From Leucobacter coleopterorum (GTDB taxonomy: Bacteria; Actinomycetota; Actinomycetes; Actinomycetales; Microbacteriaceae): a stretch of DNA of 64,000 nucleotides. Shown here piece by piece: positions 9,401 to 23,720 of the stretch. Numbering within the stretch: position 1 is the first letter of the stretch; the number at the start of each line of letters is the position of its first letter. The DNA lies in assembly GCF_011382985.1 (NCBI RefSeq), contig NZ_CP049933.1:992001-1056000 (forward strand), in the 5' to 3' direction. The notes under the pieces were generated by a model, which was given only the letters and a program-made list of their open reading frames with translations, made no database searches and was not told the DNA's origin. Position numbers and translations under genes: made by a program.

Positions 9401-9992
9401 AGAGGCCGAAATCGCGGGTCTGCTCGACTCGACGCTGGAGACCCGTGATGGTGAACGCCTCATCGGATCCTCCGGTAAGACCCGTCTGTTTGACGGTCGT
9501 TCTGGCGAGCCTTACCCCTACCCGGTGTCGGTCGGCTACATGTACATCTTGAAGCTGCACCACCTGGTTGACGACAAGATCCACGCGCGTTCAACAGGCC
9601 CTTACTCCATGATTACTCAGCAGCCGCTCGGCGGTAAGGCCCAGTTTGGTGGCCAGCGCTTCGGTGAGATGGAAGTTTGGGCGCTCGAGGCCTACGGTGC
9701 AGCTTACGCACTGCAGGAGCTGCTCACGGTGAAGTCCGATGACATCCTGGGTCGCGTGAAGGTCTACGAGGCAATCGTGCGCGGGGAGAACATTCCCGAG
9801 CCCGGTGTGCCCGAGTCGTTCCGCGTGCTCATGAAGGAAATGCAGTCGCTCTGCCTGAACGTTGAGGTCCTGGGAGCTGACGGCAATGCCGTCAACCTGC
9901 GCGACAACGACGACGAGGCACACCGCACAGCGGAAGAGCTCGGCATTAACCTTTCATCCCGCTTCGAGACTTCGTCCATCGACGAAATCTAA
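6495..9992 (+). CDS. rpoB: DNA-directed RNA polymerase subunit beta
   Basis: 1165 residues, normal for actinobacteria. TTG start at 6495 behind GGAGGTAG at 6482-6489. Catalytic and conserved regions are present, including [13 protein letters not shown] and [19 protein letters not shown]. The rifampicin region (about residues 421-447, bases 7755-7835) reads [15 protein letters not shown] then [20 protein letters not shown]. The residue equivalent to E. coli His526 is Asn440 (codon AAT, 7812-7814). Asp516 and Ser531 equivalents are unchanged. rpoC follows 35 nt downstream. The rplJ-rplL genes that often precede rpoB in other phyla are absent here. Confidence 0.98.
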   Translation: MAAARNASSTTHTKNGRNHKRLSFAKISDTLSVPNLLALQLESFDWLVGSDAWKARVAQAEAEGRDDIALKSGLEEIFDEISPIEDNAGTMQLSFENPILDEQKFTIEECKERGKTYSAPLYVEAAFYNTETQVLKSQTVYMGDFPIMTDKGTFIINGTERVIVSQLVRSPGVYFERQQEKTSDKDVFTARVIPSRGAWLEFEVDKRDQVGVRIDRKRKQSVTVFLKALGMTSEEILEEFAGYESIALTLEKDAIVTQEEALKDIYRKQRPGEQVAIEAARALLDNSYFNDKRYDLAKVGRYKINRKLGLDAPITDSVLSLEDIVATIKYLVGLHAGTEKLPGIRDGKAVEIRLDTDDIDHFGNRRIRAVGELIQNQVRTGLSRMERVVRERMTTQDIEAITPNTLINTRPVLAAIKEFFGTSQLSQFMDQNNPLAGLTNKRRLSALGPGGLSRDRAGVEVRDVHPSHYGRMCPIETPEGPNIGLIGALATFARINAFGFIETPYRRVIDGKATEQVDYLTAHEEDEYLIAQAGAPLDKNGKFAEKQVLARPRGSEVVLVDADRVDYMDVSPRQMVSVATSLIPFLEHDDANRALMGANMQRQAVPLVRSESPLVGTGMEGYAAIDAGDVITAQKAGVISDVSADVVTIQQDEGGTKSYFMRKFDRSNQGTNYNHRVIVKAGERIEEGEVIADGPATENGELALGKNLLVAFMSWEGHNFEDAIILSQNLVKDDTLSSIHIEEYDVDARDTKLGKEEITRDLPNASMEALKDLDERGIIRIGAEVAPGDILVGKVTPKGETELSAEERLLRAIFNEKSREVRDTSLKVPHGVSGTVTSVKVFDAENDNDDELGSGVNQRVVVYIAQKRKITEGDKLAGRHGNKGVISKILPVEDMPFLADGTPVDVILNPLGIPGRMNFGQVLEVHLGWIAKQGWNVEGAPEWAAKLAEEALSAAPNTKVATPVFDGASEAEIAGLLDSTLETRDGERLIGSSGKTRLFDGRSGEPYPYPVSVGYMYILKLHHLVDDKIHARSTGPYSMITQQPLGGKAQFGGQRFGEMEVWALEAYGAAYALQELLTVKSDDILGRVKVYEAIVRGENIPEPGVPESFRVLMKEMQSLCLNVEVLGADGNAVNLRDNDDEAHRTAEELGINLSSRFETSSIDEI

Positions 9993-10027
9993 ACCGGACC
10001 AGACTTTTTAGTTACCAAGGAGAGACA

Positions 10028-13920
<3,893 letters not shown>

Positions 13921-13938
13921 GGTTTCGTAGCAGAACAG

Positions 13939-13981
13939 CGGGCCTCCACTTCCTAAGAAGTGGGGGCCCGTTGTCGTTTTT
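13939..13981 (+). terminator. Rho-independent terminator of rpoB-rpoC
   Basis: A 14-bp stem (one G-U pair) formed by CGGGCCTCCACTTC and its complement around a CTAA loop, followed by TTGTCGTTTTT. It lies 18 nt after the rpoC stop. Confidence 0.9.
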
Positions 13982-14098
13982 CGCGCCGTGCCGCGCGTGA
14001 TCGCAAGAATTGCTCGCACGGCTTGTACTGTTGCGGCACAACGTTCGTGTTTCGGAGGCATTTTCGAAACATATCGGGCCGTTACGAGAGGTACAGCG

Positions 14099-15100
14099 AT
14101 GAACGAGAACCGCGAGACACCCGCATCGAGGGCTGCGGAGACCCCGGAATCCTCGGCCAACCCTGGAGCCGCGATCGAAGAAACCGAAGCGACCACCACC
14201 GAAGTGCAGGACGCCGTAACCAGGGCGACCAGTGTCGACGAGGCCGAGGTTATTGTTGCTGAGCCGGTTGTCTCACCGGATAACAGTGCCGAGCTCGCGG
14301 AGGCTGCTGCAGAGGCCGAGCGTTTGCGCCGCGAGCAGGTCTCCAAAGTCGATACCGAGCTCAATCTGGAGCCAGTTTCTACTCCGGTTAAAACGGTACG
14401 CGTTGGCATGCTCGAAGAAATGCCGAGTGCCGGTCCCGAAGACACGGGGTTTGGTGCTGCGGTTCTTGATACGCCCGCACGCGACGGTGAGATCAGGATC
14501 AGCAGCGACCATCCCATGGCGGGCTTTTACACGCAGACCCCAACGCCGCCAGATATTCGGGGCAATCGTGGCGCGGGTATCCTTATCTCGCTGCTGGCTA
14601 CCATCGGATTCTCGGCGCTCCTCGCGGGAGTGATGTTGGCGGAGTTTGGAATCACGATTAACCCTTCCCGGGCGATCGACCTCTTCTTTGGTGCAAATCT
14701 GCACTGGGTGTACTTCGCTGCGGTCGGCGCTTTCCTTGCAGCACTGGTGGTGTTGGTGGCGATCGTCGGGCGGGCCGGTTGGTGGGCATATGTGCTTGGC
14801 GGCTTTATCGTGGCCGTCCTCGTCTGGTTGGCGACAACACTGTCGCTGTCTGCCGTGTCAGACGGTATTCAGAAGACAATTGGCGGCCTTCCAGGGCAAT
14901 CAGGGTCAAGCTTCGGTGATTTGCTCAGGGTGTATGGCCTGTCCTTGCCCGCGATTGCCGCTGGAGTTCTCGCTCGCGAGGTCACTGTATGGTTCGGCGC
15001 TTGGATTGGTGCCCGCGGGCGCAAGATGAAGGCTCGCAACGCCGTTGCCCTTGCTGAGTACGAAGAGGCCAAAGCTGAAGCGCAGGTGAAGCAGCCATGA
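14099..15100 (+). CDS. Unrecognised membrane protein with long acidic N-terminal region
   Basis: 333 residues from the ATG at 14099 (GAGAGG site upstream). I do not recognise the family. Residues 1-155 are hydrophilic and rich in Ala, Glu and Thr, low in complexity and probably disordered. Four hydrophobic segments follow at about 158-180, 203-224, 228-250 and 275-303, and the last ~25 residues are charged (KMKARNAVALAEYEEAKAEA). The stop overlaps the next gene's ATG by 4 nt (ATGA). The layout of a disordered cytosolic arm plus a four-helix membrane domain could suit a scaffold or regulator, but no function is supported. Confidence 0.75.
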   Translation: MNENRETPASRAAETPESSANPGAAIEETEATTTEVQDAVTRATSVDEAEVIVAEPVVSPDNSAELAEAAAEAERLRREQVSKVDTELNLEPVSTPVKTVRVGMLEEMPSAGPEDTGFGAAVLDTPARDGEIRISSDHPMAGFYTQTPTPPDIRGNRGAGILISLLATIGFSALLAGVMLAEFGITINPSRAIDLFFGANLHWVYFAAVGAFLAALVVLVAIVGRAGWWAYVLGGFIVAVLVWLATTLSLSAVSDGIQKTIGGLPGQSGSSFGDLLRVYGLSLPAIAAGVLAREVTVWFGAWIGARGRKMKARNAVALAEYEEAKAEAQVKQP

Positions 15101-15579
15101 CGGATGGCTCCCGCCGCGGGGTGACTCGGGGCTATGTTGGGAGCCTGATCATGGCCGCTGTGATTGTTGCCGTGGCTTTGCTTGTCGCCACCTGGGGCCT
15201 TTTAGCGCTCGGAATGGATCGTGATCCCGTATCGAGTGATGACGTCATGAGTTGGGCCGCGCCCCTGGTACTCTGTTTCGCGCTTGCTGCGCTCTCTCTG
15301 ACGCTTTGGCAGCAGGCGATCGCACTGCTTCGCGGGCAAAAGGGCCCTGCCTGGGGGCATATTGTGGCGGTCTCGTTGGGGTCCTATCTGCTGTGGAGCC
15401 TAGGTGGAAACCTCGCGGGCATGTCGATCGACGACACCTGGGTGAGTCCCTTCGCCGTCACACTCGTTCCGGTCTGGGGTATGACCTGCATCCTCTTCTG
15501 GGCAGTTCTTGCTCGTCGCCTGTACACTGATCGGCCAACACCTAGGTGGCCCTGGGAGCGCGCAGAGGAGGACGATTGA
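15097..15579 (+). CDS. Unrecognised small four-helix membrane protein
   Basis: 160 residues with hydrophobic segments at about 12-38, 53-75, 88-108 and 118-140. It is translationally coupled to the preceding membrane protein (ATGA overlap), so the pair are likely partners. The C-terminus (TDRPTPRWPWERAEEDD) is short, Trp-containing and charged. No motif points to a function. Confidence 0.72.
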   Translation: MTDGSRRGVTRGYVGSLIMAAVIVAVALLVATWGLLALGMDRDPVSSDDVMSWAAPLVLCFALAALSLTLWQQAIALLRGQKGPAWGHIVAVSLGSYLLWSLGGNLAGMSIDDTWVSPFAVTLVPVWGMTCILFWAVLARRLYTDRPTPRWPWERAEEDD

Positions 15580-15581
15580 CC

Positions 15582-16217
15582 GTGACTGCAGCGATCGAAG
15601 AGCGGGTGAGTGTCGCAGTTAACAGTTGGCTCAGATGGGTGCCGAGTTGGCAACCTGGGACCCATCGCGGCCGCGCAAAACTGTGCCGCAGATGCACAGG
15701 GTCCCCGATTCTCGCCGCTTCAGGTATGCCCGAAGGAACTCCACACCAGGTCACACACGCGCTGGTTTCTCGAATGCAGCGCATCATCGACAAGTGGGTC
15801 GACGACTACACCGCCGCCGAGCTACCCGCGCTTCACGCGGAACTCACGGGGGAGGAACTGTGGCGAGCCAAAGGATATGATCCCGCAGCCGGGCTTGAAC
15901 CTGAGTATGACGGAATCCATCCCGACCCTGAGCTAGACGAGGGTGAGCAGCCGTTCCTGTTTACGCTCACTGGATTAGCCCAAGAAATGAAACCGGAACC
16001 GCCGCTTCCCCGTCCTCCTCTGAGTGCAGAAGAGAAACGACAACTGCGCCAAGAGATTCACCTCGCAGATACCTGTGCTGAAGATGCCGGGCGCGAAGTC
16101 TGTTTTGCGCTTGTGGGTCATCGTCCGAGGATCAAAGCCGCGGTGCAAAGATTCGTCGAGCCGCAGATTCAGGCAATTATCGACGATCTGAGCCGCAACC
16201 TCGAACCACCCCAGTAG
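15582..16217 (+). CDS. Unrecognised soluble protein
   Basis: 211 residues from the GTG at 15582, two bases after the preceding stop, so probably the third gene of one operon. No membrane segment. Visible points: a Trp-rich N-terminal stretch (NSWLRWVPSWQPGTH), a CRRC pair near residue 48, an acidic Pro-rich middle (PEYDGIHPDPELDEGEQPF) and a C-terminal part rich in charged residues. The CRRC pair with a later Cys pair (LADTCAEDAGREVCFAL) could bind metal or form disulphides, but this is speculation. Confidence 0.6.
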   Translation: MTAAIEERVSVAVNSWLRWVPSWQPGTHRGRAKLCRRCTGSPILAASGMPEGTPHQVTHALVSRMQRIIDKWVDDYTAAELPALHAELTGEELWRAKGYDPAAGLEPEYDGIHPDPELDEGEQPFLFTLTGLAQEMKPEPPLPRPPLSAEEKRQLRQEIHLADTCAEDAGREVCFALVGHRPRIKAAVQRFVEPQIQAIIDDLSRNLEPPQ

Positions 16218-16458
16218 TCAGCTGTCGAGATTGTTGTCGCTGTACCTCTGAATTATGTCGACAACTTGCGTGATTGCCTTTGTGTCGAACGTCGAAACCG
16301 CAGCCTTTGGGCCATTTGCAGACATTCCCTGGAAGTTTGACTAAGCAATTGGTGGAGGTGTGAAGAATGTGCCGGTGGCGGAGGCTGGGCTGCGTGTTCT
16401 TGCAGTGTCTTTGGCTATCTGTGGGAAGTGCCGGTGCTGAGGAGGGAGCCCGGGGGCC

Positions 16459-16674
16459 GTGAACGTCGTTCCTGAAGGTGATTTCTTCGAACTGAGCACA
16501 TTCGGGAGGCGTCATCGAAACCGTCAGTTCGATGACGGTGAGGTTAACTATGGTGAAGGCGACCCACTCAGGGCTGAGATCGTGTTCGAAGAGATTGACG
16601 ACCCTGAGTGTGAGCGTCTACCCCATTTCATGTCGTCTTCTTTGAGGGAACCTGGTGTGTCTACTCTCCGATAG
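16459..16674 (+). CDS. Doubtful small ORF, possibly a gene remnant
   Basis: A 71-codon frame from a GTG at 16459, acidic in its middle (DDGEVNYGEGDPLRAEIVFEE). There is a GGAGGGAG site at 16440-16447, 11 nt before the GTG. The same frame upstream, beyond a TGA, reads a short hydrophobic stretch (AGLRVLAVSLAICG) that looks like a broken export signal. It could be the tail of a decayed gene. No family recognised. Confidence 0.3.
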   Translation: MNVVPEGDFFELSTFGRRHRNRQFDDGEVNYGEGDPLRAEIVFEEIDDPECERLPHFMSSSLREPGVSTLR

Positions 16675-16675
16675 A

Positions 16676-16705
16676 TTGCGCGTAAGTCTGTCGAGCGCAT
16701 ATAGT
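16676..16705 (+). promoter_or_regulatory. Predicted promoter of the str operon
   Basis: TTGCGC at 16676-16681, 18-nt spacer, TATAGT at 16700-16705 (5/6 match to TATAAT). It is the only good -10 in the gap before rpsL and would give a leader of about 235 nt. Confidence 0.55.
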
Positions 16706-16947
16706 AGTTTTTTGGGGTATTCCACCCGCTCGTTTGCTGTGCCTCGGCAGAGCACGCGAACGGCGGAGTCTCCTAACTAAGGGTCAATCATCTCTTTCGA
16801 GAAGACACCCCCACGGCATAGCTGCACTCAGTTGTTTTGGGATTGCATGATCCCGAACCGACAGCAGCTACGTGTCTGCGTAAGCGGACACTTGCTTAAC
16901 CACATTCAAGCAATCCTGTCACCGTGCAGGACTAACTAGGAGAATCA

Positions 16948-17322
16948 GTGCCTACTATTCAGCAGCTGGTTCGCAAGGGGCGGTCGCCGAAGGTCTCCAA
17001 GACCAAGGCTCCCGCACTGAAGGCGAACCCTCAGCAGCGCGGTGTGTGTACTCGTGTGTACACCACCACCCCGAAGAAGCCGAACTCGGCGATGCGTAAG
17101 GTCGCTCGTGTGAAGCTTTCCAACGGAACCGAGGTCACGGCCTACATTCCAGGTGAGGGTCACAACCTGCAGGAGCACTCGATGGTGCTCGTGCGCGGCG
17201 GTCGTGTAAAGGACCTCCCCGGTGTTCGCTACAAGATTGTGCGCGGCGCGCTCGACACGCAGGCGGTCAAGGATCGCCAGCAGGCTCGTAGCCGCTACGG
17301 TGCGAAGAAGGAGAAGAAGTAA
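16948..17322 (+). CDS. rpsL: 30S ribosomal protein S12
   Basis: 124 residues, GTG start behind CTAGGAGA. S12 of the decoding centre, with the [10 protein letters not shown] loop and [23 protein letters not shown]. Both lysines whose substitution gives streptomycin resistance in other species (in TPKKPNS and in GRVKDLPG) are present, so the sequence is the drug-sensitive type at these sites. Its stop overlaps the rpsG start (TAATG). Confidence 0.98.
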   Translation: MPTIQQLVRKGRSPKVSKTKAPALKANPQQRGVCTRVYTTTPKKPNSAMRKVARVKLSNGTEVTAYIPGEGHNLQEHSMVLVRGGRVKDLPGVRYKIVRGALDTQAVKDRQQARSRYGAKKEKK

Positions 17323-17792
17323 TGCCTCGTAAAGGCCCTGCTCCCCAGCGCCCCGTTGTTGCCGATCCGGTTTACGGTTCACCCGTGGTGAGCCAGCTGG
17401 TCAACAAGATCCTGCTCGACGGTAAGAAAGGCCTCGCAGAGCGCATCGTTTACGGTGCACTCGAGGCTGTTGCCGAGAAGTCCGGCCAGGACGCAGTGAC
17501 GGTTCTCAAGAAGGCGCTCGACAACGTTCGACCGACCCTTGAGGTTCGTTCACGCCGCGTCGGCGGTAGCACCTACCAGGTGCCCGTTGAGGTCAAGCCG
17601 CACCGTGCAAATACACTCGCACTCCGCTGGCTGACCAGCTACGCCAAGGCTCGTCGCGAGAACTCGATGACCGACCGTCTTACCAACGAGATTCTTGATG
17701 CTTCAAACGGCCTCGGTGCCGCTGTGAAGCGTCGTGAAGACACTCACAAGATGGCTGAGTCGAACCGCGCGTTCGCTCACTACCGCTGGTAA
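17322..17792 (+). CDS. rpsG: 30S ribosomal protein S7
   Basis: 156 residues, standard size. S7 nucleates the 16S 3' domain head. It reads [20 protein letters not shown] at the start and ends [12 protein letters not shown], both typical. It overlaps rpsL by one base. A stem-loop lies in the 114-nt spacer before fusA. Confidence 0.98.
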   Translation: MPRKGPAPQRPVVADPVYGSPVVSQLVNKILLDGKKGLAERIVYGALEAVAEKSGQDAVTVLKKALDNVRPTLEVRSRRVGGSTYQVPVEVKPHRANTLALRWLTSYAKARRENSMTDRLTNEILDASNGLGAAVKRREDTHKMAESNRAFAHYRW

Positions 17793-17810
17793 TTCAACGG
17801 TAACCCGCTG

Positions 17811-17845
17811 GCGGGTTGGATCGCTATGTGTGAACCAGCCCGCCA
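17811..17845 (+). promoter_or_regulatory. Stem-loop in the rpsG-fusA spacer
   Basis: GGCGGGTTGG (17811-17820) pairs with CCAGCCCGCC (17836-17845) with one G-U pair and a 15-nt loop. It has no T-run, so it looks more like an attenuation or RNA-processing structure than a terminator. Confidence 0.45.
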
Positions 17846-17906
17846 GTAGCGGGTCGCTCTGCGGCTCGCAATCCAAACTTTCACCCCCTATGCGGAGGAG
17901 ACACCC

Positions 17907-20027
<2,121 letters not shown>

Positions 20028-20038
20028 ATTCGCTCGTA

Positions 20039-20071
20039 GGTTGGCGGCGGAACAAACTTCCGCCGCCAACC
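20039..20071 (+). terminator. Strong hairpin between fusA and tuf
   Basis: A perfect 14-bp stem (GGTTGGCGGCGGAA and its complement) with a 5-nt loop CAAAC, 11 nt after the fusA stop. No T-run follows, so it may attenuate or protect the fusA 3' end rather than stop all transcripts into tuf. Confidence 0.5.
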
Positions 20072-20189
20072 CGTGAGTTCAGGTCGCGATCACAGGCCGG
20101 AACTTGTAACATAAATACACACACCCGTACTCGTGCCCTCCGAAACCGTCGGTGGGTATACGGTACTCGATGTCCTGAGGAGGACCATA

Positions 20190-21383
20190 GTGGCGAAGGC
20201 CAAGTTCGAGCGGACCAAGCCGCACGTAAACATCGGAACGATCGGTCACGTTGACCACGGTAAGACGACTCTTACCGCTGCTATCTCGAAGACTCTCGCT
20301 GACAAGTTCCCGTCTGACGTGAACGTTCAGCGCGATTTCGACACGATCGACTCGGCTCCTGAGGAGCGCCAGCGCGGTATCACCATCAACATCTCGCATG
20401 TTGAGTACGAGACCGACAAGCGCCACTACGCGCACGTCGATGCGCCAGGTCACGCTGACTACATCAAGAACATGATCACCGGTGCCGCACAGATGGACGG
20501 CGCAATCCTCGTGGTTGCAGCAACCGATGGCCTCATGGCTCAGTCGAAGGAGCACATCCTTCTCGCCAAGCAGGTTGGCGTTCCTTACCTGCTCGTTGCA
20601 CTCAACAAGTGCGACCAGGTCGACGACGAGGAAATCCTCGAGCTCGTCGAGATGGAGGTCCGCGAGGAGCTCACCAAGAATGGCTTCGACGGCGACAACG
20701 CTCCTGTTGTTCGTGTTTCGGGCTACCAGGCACTCCAGGGTGAAGAGAAGTGGGTTAACTCCGTTCTCGAGCTCATGGAAGCTGTTGACTCCTCGATCCC
20801 TGATCCCGTGCGTGACAAGGACAAGCCGTTCCTGATGCCTGTTGAGGATGTCTTCACGATCACCGGTCGTGGAACCGTTGTCACCGGCCGCGCCGAGCGT
20901 GGCACGCTGAAGATCAACTCTGAAGTCGAGATCGTTGGTCTGCGTCCGACGCAGAAGACCACCGTTACTGGCATCGAGATGTTCCACAAGCAGCTCGACG
21001 AGGCGTGGGCTGGCGAGAACTGTGGACTTCTTCTTCGTGGCACCAAGCGCGAAGATGTTGAGCGCGGACAGGTTGTTGTTGCACCTGGCTCGATCACCCC
21101 TCACACCAACTTCGAGGGCACTGCCTACATCCTGAAGAAGGAAGAGGGCGGGCGTCACAACCCGTTCGAGACCAACTACCGCCCACAGTTCTACTTCCGT
21201 ACGACTGACGTGACCGGTGTTATCACCCTTCCCGAGGACAAGCCGATGGTTATGCCCGGCGACACCACTGACATGACGGTTGAGCTCATCCAGCCAATCG
21301 CTATGGAGGATGGCCTCGGCTTCGCTATTCGTGAGGGTGGCCGCACCGTCGGCGCCGGCACGGTGACCAAGGTTCTTGCCTAG
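20190..21383 (+). CDS. tuf: Elongation factor Tu
   Basis: 397 residues from the GTG at 20190, preceded by TGAGGAGGA; an upstream in-frame start would add residues that no EF-Tu has. Motifs: [27 protein letters not shown] and the switch [15 protein letters not shown]. It delivers aminoacyl-tRNA to the ribosome. It is the only tuf in the window. A terminator follows directly. Confidence 0.98.
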   Translation: MAKAKFERTKPHVNIGTIGHVDHGKTTLTAAISKTLADKFPSDVNVQRDFDTIDSAPEERQRGITINISHVEYETDKRHYAHVDAPGHADYIKNMITGAAQMDGAILVVAATDGLMAQSKEHILLAKQVGVPYLLVALNKCDQVDDEEILELVEMEVREELTKNGFDGDNAPVVRVSGYQALQGEEKWVNSVLELMEAVDSSIPDPVRDKDKPFLMPVEDVFTITGRGTVVTGRAERGTLKINSEVEIVGLRPTQKTTVTGIEMFHKQLDEAWAGENCGLLLRGTKREDVERGQVVVAPGSITPHTNFEGTAYILKKEEGGRHNPFETNYRPQFYFRTTDVTGVITLPEDKPMVMPGDTTDMTVELIQPIAMEDGLGFAIREGGRTVGAGTVTKVLA

Positions 21384-21399
21384 TCACTAGCGGACGCAA

Positions 21400-21431
21400 C
21401 AAAGGCCCCGGGAGAAATCCTGGGGCCTTTG
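21400..21431 (+). terminator. Terminator after tuf
   Basis: A stem of CAAAGGCCCC with complement, extended by partly paired GGG/CCT, closes on a short AGAAAT loop; the 3' side ends in CCTTTG. It lies between the convergent tuf and the small minus-strand gene and may serve both. Confidence 0.75.
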
Positions 21432-21454
21432 TCGTAGTGCTGTGAGGGGCGGAT

Positions 21455-21670
21455 CTACTCGGTCCCAAACTGTTCGTCTAGGCTCGCCCGTATATCTTCG
21501 ATTTGGTCTTCGAACTTGTTTCCTGTCGCTTTGTTTGCTAGGTCCGCTGCGCTGTCAACGACATTGTCGCTCACGCTCTCAAGCTTCTCGCTGCTGAGTG
21601 CCTCTTTGGCATTCTCGGTCTGCTCCATGACGAACTCGCCCACTTTTTTCCCGAGATCCTCTATTCCCAT
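21455..21670 (-). CDS. Small acidic protein, weakly like MT0933/Rv0909-type antitoxins
   Basis: 71 residues from the ATG at 21670 with AAGGGGAAC upstream. It is highly charged and probably helical (MGIEDLGKKVGEFVMEQTEN at the start). The ATGNKFEDQIEDI segment resembles the KTGGKYxDxI pattern of the small actinobacterial MT0933-antitoxin family. No toxin gene is adjacent, so a stress-response or general helical protein is as likely. Confidence 0.55.
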   Translation of the reverse strand: MGIEDLGKKVGEFVMEQTENAKEALSSEKLESVSDNVVDSAADLANKATGNKFEDQIEDIRASLDEQFGTE

Positions 21671-21811
21671 GTTGTTCCCCTTTGCCTGACTGTGGGAGAC
21701 GAGCATCTCCGCAAAAATTATCGCTTGACCCCCGCGCTACAAAAAGGGGTTGGCAGCTTGGCTTCAGTCTGATTCACCACGGGTCTGGTCACGATGTGGA
21801 TCTTCCAGCCA

Positions 21812-21830
21812 TCGAGTGTGCTGCACTCGA
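21812..21830. promoter_or_regulatory. Operator-like inverted repeat upstream of the glycan genes
   Basis: Perfect 7-bp arms TCGAGTG and CACTCGA around TGCTG, 91 nt before the GTG of the epimerase gene. A weak -10-like TATCCT sits at 21848-21853. The position suits a regulator binding at or near the promoter. Confidence 0.4.
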
Positions 21831-21920
21831 ACGCCAGCGTGGACCGGTATCCTCTAAGAGAGCACTCACCGCTTCGAGCGGTTCAGGCCGCGGAGTGGCC
21901 ACCAGAGGAATGGAGAATGC

Positions 21921-23720
21921 GTGCCAAGTACTGCAAATCAGCGCATTGCGCACTTCGCGAAACAGTACGGGGTGCTCTTTGGCCTTGATGCGCTGTCCTG
22001 GGCGCTCGGCATCACTGCCGCGCTCGTGCTGCGCTTTGATTTCGATCTTGCTCGTATTCACTGGGGTTGGGCTTCCGCTGTTATTGGTGTGACGATCGTG
22101 CTGCAGTTGATTGGCGGTTGGATCTTCTGGCTGTACCGAAATCGCTACGAAGTCGGCAGCTTTGACGAGGTCCGAGCGCTTGTTCTTAACATCACGGCTG
22201 TGATGGTGGTTGCCTGGTTCTTTGCCTACCTTGTTGGGTATGGCAACGGTATCCCTCGAAGCACCTTGATCATCGCTGCCCCTATTACCTTCAGTCTTAT
22301 GGGTGTGTCACGATATGTCGTGCGTCTGTACGGTGAACGTCAGCTCAAGCCGGGCCTTGAAGCGGAACGCGCTCTTCTTTATGGAGCCGGATATTTGGGG
22401 GTGCAAACCGCTAAAAGACTGCTGACCGATGCAAAGGGAGCTGTGCTGCCCGTCGGTTTTCTAGATGACGACCCGCTCAAGCGCAATCAAGAAGTTCGTG
22501 GTGTGAGAGTTCTTGGTGGATTTGAAGATCTTACCTCCGTTGCGAGACAGACGGGGGCAACTCGGCTGATTGTCTGCATTGGTGATGCTGACTCGATCAT
22601 GATGCGGCGCGTCGATGAAGCAGCCGATAAGGCCGGTATCACCGCTCTCGTGCTTCCTCCGTTGGACCAGATCCTGCAGAATTCCTCCGCGATCTCCGAT
22701 GTGCGTGAGCTCTCTATTGAAGACCTGATCGGCCGTCACCCAGTGCGCCTCGAGACGGAGTCAATCGCGGAGTATTTGCAAGACAAGCGGGTTCTCGTGA
22801 CCGGTGCCGGCGGCTCCATCGGATCAGAACTCTGTCGCCAGCTTGCCCGTTTCGCGCCGCGCGAATTGATCATGCTTGATCGTGATGAGACAGCGCTTCA
22901 AGAGAGTCAGCTCTCGATCAGTGGACACGGGCTACTTGATACCAACGACGTTGTGCTCGCAGACATTCGTGACGATGAAAACCTCATGCGCATTTTTACT
23001 GAGCGCAAACCCGATGTCGTATTTCACGCTGCGGCGCTAAAACACTTGCCGATGCTTGAGCAGTACCCCGACGAAGCCTGGAAGACGAACGTGCTCGGCA
23101 CACTCGGCGTGCTGCGCGCCGCGCAAGCGGCGGGAGTTGGTACGTTCGTGAACATCTCCACCGATAAGGCCGCGAACCCTACGAGTGTGCTGGGCCACTC
23201 GAAGCGGGTCGCTGAGAAACTGACCGCTTGGATGGCAGAGCAGACAGGGCAGCGCTACCTCTCAGTGCGCTTTGGCAACGTCATTGGCAGCAGGGGCTCC
23301 ATGCTGCCGACATTCCGCAACCTGATTCAGGCAGGGCGCCCAATTACGGTTACACACCCCGATGTCACTCGGTTCTTCATGACTATTCCTGAAGCTTGTC
23401 AGCTGGTAATCCAAGCTGGGGGAATTGGGCGGCCCGGGGAAGTGCTGATTCTCGACATGGGGGAGCCCGTGCTGATCCTCGATGTTGCGCGTCGCATGAT
23501 CGCTCAGTCGGGTAAAGACATCGAGATCATCTTTACCGGACTGCGACATGGAGAGAAGCTCCATGAAGAACTTGTCGGACATGGTGAGGGCAATGATCGG
23601 CCGTTCCACCCTAAGATCACTCACGCGCACGTTGATACGATTTCGCCCGATGTGCTTGACCATGAAGGCTGGGTCGCGCGAATGGATCTGACCCGTGAGG
23701 CTGAAGGGCGAGTATCGTGA
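21921..23720 (+). CDS. Membrane-bound nucleoside-diphosphate-sugar epimerase/dehydratase (CapD/FlaA1-like)
   Basis: 599 residues, GTG start behind AGAGGAATGGAGA. Four membrane segments lie at about 16-36, 49-72, 90-110 and 115-135. A first Rossmann motif, GAGYLGVQTAKRLL, is near residue 156 and a second, TGAGGSIGSE, near 293. The active region STDKAANPTSVLGHSKRVAEK keeps the catalytic Lys; Leu stands where FlaA1-type enzymes usually have Met. Such enzymes typically act on UDP-GlcNAc to make 4-keto sugars for surface glycans. The next gene overlaps by 4 nt and encodes the matching lipid-carrier transferase. Confidence 0.9.
   Translation: MPSTANQRIAHFAKQYGVLFGLDALSWALGITAALVLRFDFDLARIHWGWASAVIGVTIVLQLIGGWIFWLYRNRYEVGSFDEVRALVLNITAVMVVAWFFAYLVGYGNGIPRSTLIIAAPITFSLMGVSRYVVRLYGERQLKPGLEAERALLYGAGYLGVQTAKRLLTDAKGAVLPVGFLDDDPLKRNQEVRGVRVLGGFEDLTSVARQTGATRLIVCIGDADSIMMRRVDEAADKAGITALVLPPLDQILQNSSAISDVRELSIEDLIGRHPVRLETESIAEYLQDKRVLVTGAGGSIGSELCRQLARFAPRELIMLDRDETALQESQLSISGHGLLDTNDVVLADIRDDENLMRIFTERKPDVVFHAAALKHLPMLEQYPDEAWKTNVLGTLGVLRAAQAAGVGTFVNISTDKAANPTSVLGHSKRVAEKLTAWMAEQTGQRYLSVRFGNVIGSRGSMLPTFRNLIQAGRPITVTHPDVTRFFMTIPEACQLVIQAGGIGRPGEVLILDMGEPVLILDVARRMIAQSGKDIEIIFTGLRHGEKLHEELVGHGEGNDRPFHPKITHAHVDTISPDVLDHEGWVARMDLTREAEGRVS

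Larger units (their letters stand above)
16218..16947. other. Gene-sparse 730-nt region before rpsL
   Basis: Between the unrecognised gene ending at 16217 and rpsL I see no clear gene. It holds a doubtful 71-codon frame (16459-16674), the predicted rpsL promoter at 16676-16705 and a leader of about 240 nt. The first ~240 nt (16218-16458) hold nothing I can support. Codon bias in any frame looks weaker than in the neighbours, which fits decayed sequence. Confidence 0.5.

Noticed and set aside
16177-16515. Minus-strand 112-codon frame in the sparse region
   Set aside because: No ribosome site, odd composition, overlaps the end of a plus-strand gene; not convincing.
21455-21670. A toxin-antitoxin system at the small acidic gene
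   Set aside because: Only a weak antitoxin-like pattern and no adjacent toxin gene.
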